The notes below the pieces were generated by a model, which was given only the letters and a program-made list of their open reading frames with translations, had not been told where the DNA came from and did not search any database. DNA of 47,668 nucleotides from Planctomycetota bacterium (lineage in GTDB: Bacteria > Planctomycetota > PUPC01 > JACPCR01), in contig JAQBXN010000062.1 of assembly GCA_027625095.1 (NCBI GenBank), positions 1-47,668 of the forward strand. Reading direction: 5' to 3'. The position numbers and the translations under genes are program-made. Below, one piece after another: positions 8,201 to 14,897 of this stretch (within the stretch, counting starts at the first letter, position 1; each line of letters begins with the position of its first letter).

Positions 8201-10689
8201 AGACAACCTGGGAGTTTCTGACGAAGAGTAAAAAATGGAAAAAGGCATCCGCATCCGAATCGTCGGATACCGCGCCCTCCTTCGCCCCGGATCACCGGCA
8301 CACGCTCGTATTGGATGACAACTGGCGAGTGGAGGCCGAGAAAGCCGGTGAACGTACCGTCCTTCACAAGTGGCAGAGAATTAAGGGCAACTGGAAGCCC
8401 TTCCACCTCGTCAATGGACGCTGGTCATTTGATGACGTGCAATCGATGTTCGCGCAGGAAAACGAACTCTGGCTGGTTTCAACGGACACCGTAAGCCGAA
8501 TTGAGTTTAACGATGAGGCAACGGATATAACCGGTACCGAAACCTTCGACTGGCCGCGCATCGGCCCTTCGATCAGATTTCGATTCTTGCAAGGCCACAA
8601 AGACCCTACCTTCATTGCCGAGACCGGTGGTGGTCTGAAGGCCTTTGAGTTCCATAGCGAACCGAAGGGTTGGAAGGCAGTGGCTCTGGCCCCGGCTGTA
8701 ATTTTTGAATCCGAGGTTGTGGGGGAGATGCCATCGCTCAAGTGGGTCGAAGATTATTCGAATGGGACGCGGCTCAGTGCGGCCATCAAATACAGTGACG
8801 GCACGGAGTCTGTCATTTCGCTCGAGCGACCATTCCCCTTTGATCGTTTTCACTCGGCCCTCCCTGGAGCGGACAGTATCTGGCTCTCCACCGATATCGG
8901 CATCGCTGAATGCCTGATGGAGCGTTCCCGGTTGCCGCTGAACGAAGTGCGCTTCCACCGGGCAGGCAAGACGGGCGGGCAGCTGCTGCGGCTCGAAGAG
9001 TCCCGTAATGAATTGCAACCCGGTGTCTATTATCGGTCACCGGATGGCAGCGCCTGGCAGATGCCGGACCTGGCAAACGGCATGAACAAGGTGGCGGACG
9101 TCAAGAAGACATTTCCTGTTCTGAAACTCTCAGGTGAGGAAGACGTCCTTCATGAATTTGACGGCTTCTGGCGTTGGGTTCGAGAACGGAATTGGGATCA
9201 CACGGCAGAGCCGAAGATGCCACTGGTGAAGATAGAGGCTCTTGACTCAGGGGGGAATTGGGCAGAAATTGAATTCGAAGGAGGGCGGTTTGCCTTCGAC
9301 AAGGTCAACGACATTCTGACAAGCGAGGGCTCCATCTGGCTGGCCACCGATGGAGGGTTGTGCGGTTTTCCGATGATCCAGCCGAATGAGTCCGGCGAAC
9401 TCATTACTCCACTCGGCCTTGCAGGCGCGACTATCTTTCCAGACCTTTCATCGGCGACCGAACTAGTCCGTGACTCGCTCAGCAATCAGTTGTTCATCCG
9501 CCTGCAACAGAAAGCCAAATCAGTTTACAGCTTGAATCTGCCCGATGGTAAGCCGCTCAAGATGACGGGATCAGCGAACCCGTTTCGGAAACGCCCTCGA
9601 CTGACGGATGGTAATACCCGCTGGTCTCACCTTGAGGAATATGCCGGCGATCAACTCGACCACACGCATCTGCATCTTGATATCAGGGGGCCGCGAGGAT
9701 TGTGGCAGGAGGTAGAACTCGAGGCGGGCCTGCTGCCCATTGACAACATTCGCGACTTCAAATGTGTGGACCAGACAATCTGGCTGGCGACGCCTGCGGG
9801 TATGGTCGCATGGAACACAACCAAACCGCCCGGAGACCAGGAATTCCGTTTTTATGCAGAACCCGGAGACGTGTGGCGTCTGTTGAAAAAGGATTCTGAC
9901 GGGCCGGAAATCATGTGTCTTTCCAGCGGCGAACGGGGGCTTGAGACCTATCGATTCAGCAAGGCGCCAGTGGAAGGGAAACACTGGCTGCAACTGGACA
10001 AGCCATCTCTGTTTCGTGCGAGGATCGCCGAAGACAGCCATTGGCACTGGTATCGTGAACTGGCTGGTATCTCGATCCTCTGGCGAGGACTGCTTTCCCG
10101 CCGGCGTGAAATTCTGCACGGCCGCTTCGCTGACGAAATGGCCCTGGCTGTTGCCGTGCGTGAAAAGAAACTCTTCGCCTGGACGCCTTCAGGCATCGCG
10201 CTTTACGCAATGGGAAGAGACACCCTTGAGTTGACAACGATCTACGAACATCCCGAGGAAGCACTTGGTTCGGTCTCGGAACCAGTTGCCATGGGATTCG
10301 ATGGCGCGGCTCTGTATGCAGTCATCGGCAAACGAGTCCTGCATATTCGGGCCGAGGGCGAGGGAGGGAATTATTCGATCATCAGAGAATGGCAGCTTGT
10401 TCTTAGAGACCGCCCGGACCGACTGCTCCTCCGGCCCGCAGAGGCCGGCCTGTTTCTGGAAGCGGCCCAACATTCACCGAAACCCTTCTTCCAATGGTTC
10501 AAAATCACAGACGCGGGCCCCGAGCCAATCAACAGACTGACTGGGGGCTCGCGTGAGTTGGAGATCGGTGAGGGTGTCTCGTTTTGCGGCGAATCGTTGT
10601 TGTCTGGCAGAGTTCCTACTGCAGGCATCATCCCACTTCCCGACGGCTACTGGATTGCAGGTAAGAAGAAGGCGCTAAGACTTCGGTAG
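5239..10689 (+). CDS. Giant single-pass membrane protein with many beta-propeller repeats
   Basis: It has 1816 residues from the ATG at 5239, inside the upstream gene's 3' end; the longer frame from 5134 would overlap by 136 bp. A short cytoplasmic N-terminus is followed by one membrane helix at about residues 43-65 (FVLAVVAFALFALCGAVYA). About 1740 residues then follow outside the membrane. They carry recurring [LI]W[LI][AS]T-x2-G motifs typical of sensor-type propeller blades (Reg_prop-like): LWLGTGHGA, LWLATDRGL, LYFATDGNG, IWLSTDIGI, IWLATDGGL, IWLATPAGM. Spacing is irregular, which suggests several propellers in series. No kinase, output domain or protease motif is visible, unlike hybrid two-component propeller sensors. 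Function is unknown; a periplasmic sensing or scaffold role is inference. Confidence 0.8.
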   Translation: MDQSSKLPILNLRLAESSEAGQAGSLKPLWSSMQLRKSGSDLFRVFVLAVVAFALFALCGAVYAILNGLGLFEPGAVSELKDPRRLHQYHENSLLTAHYDAREKNLWLGTGHGAELYDLRTRLWQTIAPDMTSFPVRWITQSGEDVFLGDGEGTVHRWLNGRLTPMFGVTDLHELDFSKVVDVSVGRHEILIAQARSLIIYERRNRQFTHFVHDLDNETWREAFGPAEESDLVSITSLAFAENEDTHYIGTGSGLFTWRRGKWLIPEHERLDRSPVLKLDYNDGVLWYVRSGVQGSMRVGRIIDRKARDFMTPGRLNVPPADTRDITRWQNFLFMGTKNQFLRVCNVADRSWESVSFNQTSDAPEIRQLEVHSGKLWLATDRGLLVFADSQRLWEIGRSAEVPVFRAIYGYLDKTTESGLTREDVGVRKMLKTPSHLWFVTEKSTLARISLADEKVEWLIQDSRALVQAETAGKGLGYQIKPTDLLSVHSSAERLLVGTRRGVFRYDMAEHLWSTWQQEIFGEQQIYDMADAPGGGLVVVTDQQIRNGTITIDHPPDDKALRLYSGKGRTLYSTAKGSLGQLSDRTRIPLISGGPSVEDLKFTSVAQTSTHLYFATDGNGIQVYDPLTRRWEETLAASPGGLPSDSIMEVRAGRSFLASRSAQGGITLRLDRRWVPLIGEGKIELEDKDITAISANGEHLWIAGRGLIAAYHIRNRAWSKPISLKTSGHVKTLHVVEGKPLALTSEGELFKGEILLAEGVNSLAAYGSTFVFLRKNELNLRSQWGEETPSARGLPEDTELRDVAETRRFFLAAAANNLYAYDKDARTWQAWGSPPVGEIRELATKDGEVLAKTETDTFRCAPQGLWPSARDAKLEPRGNIRVDNEFWIWIREGEAIRGAFKGASNTPIFTNSGGQKKFSFDTVNDLKVAGETVWLLTQAGPIPLPGKPALTPLSKLVIPPTGPVDDLLAVSSHEVGVELKILAIAPMETTWEFLTKSKKWKKASASESSDTAPSFAPDHRHTLVLDDNWRVEAEKAGERTVLHKWQRIKGNWKPFHLVNGRWSFDDVQSMFAQENELWLVSTDTVSRIEFNDEATDITGTETFDWPRIGPSIRFRFLQGHKDPTFIAETGGGLKAFEFHSEPKGWKAVALAPAVIFESEVVGEMPSLKWVEDYSNGTRLSAAIKYSDGTESVISLERPFPFDRFHSALPGADSIWLSTDIGIAECLMERSRLPLNEVRFHRAGKTGGQLLRLEESRNELQPGVYYRSPDGSAWQMPDLANGMNKVADVKKTFPVLKLSGEEDVLHEFDGFWRWVRERNWDHTAEPKMPLVKIEALDSGGNWAEIEFEGGRFAFDKVNDILTSEGSIWLATDGGLCGFPMIQPNESGELITPLGLAGATIFPDLSSATELVRDSLSNQLFIRLQQKAKSVYSLNLPDGKPLKMTGSANPFRKRPRLTDGNTRWSHLEEYAGDQLDHTHLHLDIRGPRGLWQEVELEAGLLPIDNIRDFKCVDQTIWLATPAGMVAWNTTKPPGDQEFRFYAEPGDVWRLLKKDSDGPEIMCLSSGERGLETYRFSKAPVEGKHWLQLDKPSLFRARIAEDSHWHWYRELAGISILWRGLLSRRREILHGRFADEMALAVAVREKKLFAWTPSGIALYAMGRDTLELTTIYEHPEEALGSVSEPVAMGFDGAALYAVIGKRVLHIRAEGEGGNYSIIREWQLVLRDRPDRLLLRPAEAGLFLEAAQHSPKPFFQWFKITDAGPEPINRLTGGSRELEIGEGVSFCGESLLSGRVPTAGIIPLPDGYWIAGKKKALRLR

Positions 10690-10713
10690 GTAATTTTTTG
10701 GGAAACCGGGGGC

Positions 10714-10737
10714 GTGGTTCTTTCTGATTTGAACCAC
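10714..10737. terminator. Possible hairpin between convergent genes
   Basis: A perfect 7-bp stem, GTGGTTC/GAACCAC, with a 10-nt loop lies between the convergent propeller gene and hemL. There is no clear T-tract on either side, so it is only a weak candidate for a bidirectional terminator. Confidence 0.3.
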
Positions 10738-10751
10738 CCGGCGTCTTACCG

Positions 10752-12035
10752 TTACAGAGATTTCATCACGTCTATCGAGGCGGCCAGAGTCTGTTCGATA
10801 TCCCACGCACTGTGCGCAGTTGAGACGAAGGCCGCCTCATATTGCGCGGGGGCGAAGTAGGAACCGCGATCGAGCATGCCTCTGAACCACGCGGCGTACC
10901 TTTTGGTATTCGACGCGGTTGCGCTCTGATAGTTCCAGATCTTAGACGAACTGAAGAACATGCACTGCATCGAACCGACCCTGGTGTGGAAGGTCGGAAT
11001 GTCTACCTGCCGGGCTGATTCCTCCAATCCCGCTGCCAAAATTGCCCCGAGCGACTCCAGTTGTTCATAAACACCTGGCTTGGAAAGTTCATCGAGCATG
11101 GCGATGCCGGCGGCGACAGCGAGTGGATTGCCCGAGAGTGTACCGGCCTGGTAAACCGGGCCCTCCGGAGAAATGTGGGCCATGATCTCTGCCTTGCCGC
11201 CGTAAGCGCCGACTGGCAATCCACCTCCAATCACTTTGCCGAGCAGGGTCAAATCCGGGGTGACACCATAATGCTCCTGTGCGCCGCCCCGTCCGATTCT
11301 GAATCCAGTGATGACCTCGTCAAAAATCAGGACGATCCCATGCACTTTCGTAATCTCTCTCAGGCCTTCGAGAAATCCGGCGACCGGGGGCACGACGCCC
11401 ATGTTGCCCGCGATGGGCTCGAGAATAATGGCCGCGATATCGCTTCCTTCCGCGTCACAGACCTCTTTGACGCGATTCACGTCGTTGAATGGCAGGACAA
11501 TCGTGTTCTTCGCGTAGTCTGCGGGGACGCCCGGGCTGGTCGGAACGCCGAGCGTGGTCGCTCCCGACCCGGCTGCGACCAGCAATCCGTCTGCGTGGCC
11601 GTGATAGCAGCCTTCAAATTTGATGATCTTATCGCGTCCCGTAAATCCGCGAGCCAGGCGAATCGCGCTCATCGCAGCTTCGGTACCGGAATTCACCAGA
11701 CGCACCTTTTCGATTGACGGGACAGCCTCAACAATCTTCCGCGCCAGATCCGTTTCTCTCTCCGTTGGAGCGCCGAAACTCGAACCTGTTTCCAGCGCGC
11801 CCTTAACTGCAGCAACTACCGAAGCACGAGCATGGCCCAGGATCAACGGCCCCCACGAGCAGACGTAGTCCACATACTCGTTGCCGTCTATGTCCGTCAC
11901 CCGTGAACCCTTTCCAGACCGAATAAATCTGGGACTTGCGCCAACTGCACTAAAAGCCCTGACTGGGCTGTTGACGCCCCCTGGAATGTATTTCTGCGCT
12001 TCCTGAAAAGCTGCTGCCGATTTGTCTGATGTCAC
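10752..12035 (-). CDS. hemL: Glutamate-1-semialdehyde 2,1-aminomutase
   Basis: 427 residues, the normal length. This PLP enzyme converts glutamate-1-semialdehyde to 5-aminolevulinate in the C5 pathway to tetrapyrroles, in the cytoplasm. The sequence shows the family start (IPGGVNSPVRAF), the PLP-phosphate region NSGTEA, the GCYHGHAD block, the cofactor aspartate in FDEVITGFR and the Schiff-base lysine in LLGKVIGGG (Lys267). The start is a GTG at 12035, preceded by GAGG at about 8 nt. Riboflavin synthase lies upstream on the same strand, 182 bp away, so co-transcription is possible. No riboswitch was seen. Confidence 0.95.
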   Translation of the reverse strand: MTSDKSAAAFQEAQKYIPGGVNSPVRAFSAVGASPRFIRSGKGSRVTDIDGNEYVDYVCSWGPLILGHARASVVAAVKGALETGSSFGAPTERETDLARKIVEAVPSIEKVRLVNSGTEAAMSAIRLARGFTGRDKIIKFEGCYHGHADGLLVAAGSGATTLGVPTSPGVPADYAKNTIVLPFNDVNRVKEVCDAEGSDIAAIILEPIAGNMGVVPPVAGFLEGLREITKVHGIVLIFDEVITGFRIGRGGAQEHYGVTPDLTLLGKVIGGGLPVGAYGGKAEIMAHISPEGPVYQAGTLSGNPLAVAAGIAMLDELSKPGVYEQLESLGAILAAGLEESARQVDIPTFHTRVGSMQCMFFSSSKIWNYQSATASNTKRYAAWFRGMLDRGSYFAPAQYEAAFVSTAHSAWDIEQTLAASIDVMKSL

Positions 12036-12217
12036 GATTTTCGCCTCTTCAGATTGGTAGCCGAGATCGCAAGAATTCGGGTCTTGATGGTGCTGGATGG
12101 CCGGGGGTATATACCAATCGATTACGTGGAATTCAATGAAAGGGGCGGAGAATGGAGTGGAGGAGGAATGCCGCAGGCTGCCGTAAGATTGCGATCAAGA
12201 GGAAAACTTCCGGCTCC

Positions 12218-12868
12218 CTATGTGAACCCACCGGCTTTCAACAGCTCCATTGTCACACCTTCCGACCTCGCGTTCGCCTCTTGGCCTGGCAGCAGGCGCC
12301 GCACCCACTTGCCGATCATGTCGACTTCCAGATTTACTTTGTCACCCGCATTTTTCACTCCCAGCGTCGTCATGCTGAGAGTATGCGGGATCAGCGCAAT
12401 CGAAAAATCCGAGGCTTCGAGGCTGGCTATCGTCAGGCTGATACCGTCCACTGAGATCGAACCTTTATAGATCATCTGATCCAGCAACTCTCTGGACGCC
12501 TCGATCGTTATGACTCCACCCTCTTCATTCCTCTGCACATCAGAGATCGTACCTACGCCATCCACGTGGCCTTGAACGAAGTGGCCATGAAGGCGGTCGC
12601 CGATTTTTAGTGACCGTTCGATGTTCACTCGCGAACTGGCGGACAGTCCGCCCAGGTTTGTTTTGTCGAGAGTTTCCGGCACAACATCGAATCGGCTGAC
12701 TGTTTCATTCAGTTCCGTCACTGTGAGACATGTGCCGTTCACAGCGATGCTGTCGCCGATGCAGACACCATCAGCCAGTTCCTCAAGGTTGACGAGCAAG
12801 TGGATTACCTCCTCGCCTTCTTTCACTTCGGTGACCCGACAGAGTTTTTCAATTATCCCGCTGAACAT
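12218..12868 (-). CDS. ribE: Riboflavin synthase, alpha chain
   Basis: 216 residues from the ATG at 12868, which gives the canonical N-terminus MFSGIIEKL; an ATG at 12886 would add six non-conserved residues. The enzyme dismutates two 6,7-dimethyl-8-ribityllumazine molecules to riboflavin and acts as a homotrimer in the cytoplasm. Two lumazine-binding repeats are visible: IAVNGTCLTV in the first half and ISVDGISLTI in the second. Each has its matching GHFVQGHVDG or IPHTL block. No other rib genes are in the window and there is no FMN riboswitch upstream. The gene lies 75 bp downstream of the small glycogen-binding-module gene. Confidence 0.95.
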   Translation of the reverse strand: MFSGIIEKLCRVTEVKEGEEVIHLLVNLEELADGVCIGDSIAVNGTCLTVTELNETVSRFDVVPETLDKTNLGGLSASSRVNIERSLKIGDRLHGHFVQGHVDGVGTISDVQRNEEGGVITIEASRELLDQMIYKGSISVDGISLTIASLEASDFSIALIPHTLSMTTLGVKNAGDKVNLEVDMIGKWVRRLLPGQEANARSEGVTMELLKAGGFT

Positions 12869-12943
12869 GATTTTCACAGTGTACACAAAAGAGGCGCTCT
12901 AAATCGAGCGCCTTCTTATGCTGAAATCGGGAGGCCTTCGAGA

Positions 12944-13270
12944 CTAACGGCCACCAGAAGCCATCGCTCCGGTATTTCTTGATTGGGTCTGCTTTGCTAT
13001 TGTCTGAACGTTAATGAGAGAATTGTCTGTGCCGAAAGGATTCGGAACACGGTCTCTATCCGGGTCACAAACCCAGTTCCCATCAATGAGGAACTTGTAT
13101 TCAAACTGACCGGGATCGAGGGAAAGTTCCGTGGCAAATCTGCTATTGCCTTTCCCTCTCTTCCTCTTAAGTCTGATTGACTCACCGTCTCAATCATTAA
13201 AATCACCGGCCAGAAACACTTCCGTTGCTTCCGGCGCTTCAACTTGAAATTTGACCTTCGTTTTGGCCAT
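12944..13270 (-). pseudogene. Small glycogen-binding (CBM48/AMPK-beta-type) protein with in-frame TGA
   Basis: The ATG at 13270 has a strong ribosome site (AAGGAGA, 4 nt upstream). A continuous 109-codon frame to the TAG at 12944-12946 is broken only by TGA at 13190-13192 (codon 27). The product resembles stand-alone CBM48/AMPK-type modules: VKFQVEAPEATEVFLAGDFND-TGA-DGES, then ELSLDPGQFEYKFLIDGNW and a RVPNPFGTDNS tail. The TGA sits exactly where the family has its carbohydrate-contacting Trp (GDFNDW). The gene's other Trp is TGG, and many genes here end in TGA, so UGA is a stop in this genome. No good start codon exists after the TGA. A nonsense mutation or a sequence error is most likely. 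Confidence 0.75.
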
Positions 13271-13458
13271 CTGTTCTCCTTTGTGTAAAACCACCTGGCC
13301 CTACGACCCCCAGCAGAGAATGTCTCACCGGCTGCTCCAACGAGAAGCGTTGGGCCGAAGAACAGGATCTTAACGATTTATAAAATCAGATCACGTAAGA
13401 GATGTAGACTTGATACGAGTTTCTATGGAACAGTTTTCAACAACAGAGAGGTACCACC

Positions 13459-14460
13459 ATGTCGATTAAGATGATTCACCTTGGCTGTGGCGGGCGCGGT
13501 CGTTGGCCGGTCAAATTGATTAGCGAACGAGACGATTACGAGAGCGTCGCCCTTGTGGATGTCAACGAAGACAATCTCGCCAACGCCCGAACTGTCAGCG
13601 GTCTGGGCGAAGAGGTCTGTTTCAACAGCCTGGCGGATGCGCTTAAGGCAGTGGAGGCTGACGCAGTCGTTGTCATCACCCCACCGCGCCTTCACGCGGG
13701 ACAGTGCCTCGAGGCTGTCCGGGCGGGCAAGCACATACTGGTTGAGAAGCCATTTACCAAGGTATTTAAGGAGGCGCATCAAATCATCGAAGAGGCTGAA
13801 AAGCGCGACCTTAAGGTTGCCGTCTGCCAGAATGCCCGGTTCGGCGGGCCAGTTCAGACCATTCATAATCTGGTAAGTGAGAACGCTCTCGGTGCACCGG
13901 CGTTTGCACTCATGACCAAATTCGGTTGGAGACCGGGCACGCATCATTCTAGCGATGATGTCCATTCCTATCTCTGGGAGCGCGGGATTCATGATTTTGA
14001 TGCTGCCTGCTTCATGATGAACTCTCGCCCCAAACGCGTCTGGGCCCATGAATTCAATCCAAGCTGGAGTCCTTACGTCGCCGGAGCAGGACTGCATGCT
14101 TTTATCGAGTTCGAGAATGGCGCGACCTTCAGCTTCCTGTGCACGTTCGCCTCACACGCTGGAGGCTCGAGCCTCCGCGTTGATTTTGAAGGCGGAACGG
14201 TGACCGAGGGCAGCGGCTGTCTGAAACTCAATCGGCCCGGCCAAAAGGAAGCTGAAGAATTGCCTTTTGTCGAGAGCGCTCCGCCTGAAACCATCTTGCT
14301 CGACGGTTTCGCTGCATACATTAATGAAGGCATTGAGCCTTCGTTCAGTGGCAAGAGAAATCTGGATACCGTCGGCATCATTGAAGCCCTCGGAACGGCG
14401 TCCGCACGAGGTGAGGTTCTCGAATTTCAGGATTTCCTTAACAAATTGGCAGGGAGCTGA
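13459..14460 (+). CDS. Gfo/Idh/MocA family oxidoreductase
   Basis: 333 residues, typical for the family. It has an N-terminal NAD(P)-binding Rossmann fold starting MIHLGCGGRGRWP (a glycine-rich variant), VALVDVNEDN at the end of beta 2, and the ILVEKPFTK motif whose EKP lysine is conserved. A C-terminal alpha/beta substrate domain follows (GIHDFDAACFMM). These enzymes oxidise or reduce sugars, inositols and related polyols; the substrate cannot be told from the sequence. GAGAGG precedes the ATG. The stop is 1 bp before msrB, so the two are likely co-transcribed. There is no signal peptide. Confidence 0.9.
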   Translation: MSIKMIHLGCGGRGRWPVKLISERDDYESVALVDVNEDNLANARTVSGLGEEVCFNSLADALKAVEADAVVVITPPRLHAGQCLEAVRAGKHILVEKPFTKVFKEAHQIIEEAEKRDLKVAVCQNARFGGPVQTIHNLVSENALGAPAFALMTKFGWRPGTHHSSDDVHSYLWERGIHDFDAACFMMNSRPKRVWAHEFNPSWSPYVAGAGLHAFIEFENGATFSFLCTFASHAGGSSLRVDFEGGTVTEGSGCLKLNRPGQKEAEELPFVESAPPETILLDGFAAYINEGIEPSFSGKRNLDTVGIIEALGTASARGEVLEFQDFLNKLAGS

Positions 14461-14461
14461 C

Positions 14462-14866
14462 ATGGCCGACAAGATTACAAAAACGGACAAAGAATGGCAG
14501 GAACAGCTCTCCAAGGCATCCTATCAAGTCACCCGTAAACACGGCACGGAACGTTCTTTTTCCGGTGAATATCATGATTGTAAGGACAAGGGAATTTACA
14601 AATGCATCTGCTGTGGCCAGCCACTCTTCAGTTCTGAAACCAAGTTCGATTCCGGCACCGGATGGCCCAGCTTCTGGCAGCCGCTCGAGACAGGGAATGT
14701 CGAGGAACAGGAAGACCGGAGCTTCTTTTCAGTCAGAACCGAGGTGCATTGCAGCCGCTGCGATTCGCATTTGGGGCACGTATTCAATGATGGGCCTCAG
14801 CCCACGGGCCTTCGTTACTGCATGAATTCGGTTTCCCTGAATCTGGAAAGAGATTCTAAAGCCTGA
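14462..14866 (+). CDS. msrB: Peptide-methionine (R)-S-oxide reductase
   Basis: 134 residues, normal for a stand-alone MsrB. It reduces methionine-R-sulfoxide in oxidised proteins using thioredoxin. Visible motifs are the GTERSFSGEY start, the zinc-site pairs CICCG and CSRC, FDSGTGWPSFW, HLGHVFNDGP and the catalytic RYCMNSVSL with a Cys, not Sec. It begins 2 bp after the upstream oxidoreductase stop. A longer in-frame extension upstream lies inside that gene and is not used. Confidence 0.95.
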   Translation: MADKITKTDKEWQEQLSKASYQVTRKHGTERSFSGEYHDCKDKGIYKCICCGQPLFSSETKFDSGTGWPSFWQPLETGNVEEQEDRSFFSVRTEVHCSRCDSHLGHVFNDGPQPTGLRYCMNSVSLNLERDSKA

Positions 14867-14897
14867 CCACCCCCATAAACGATTAACCATTCATTGA

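Noticed and set aside
12054..12470. 138-codon plus-strand open frame
   Set aside because: It is mostly antisense to riboflavin synthase.
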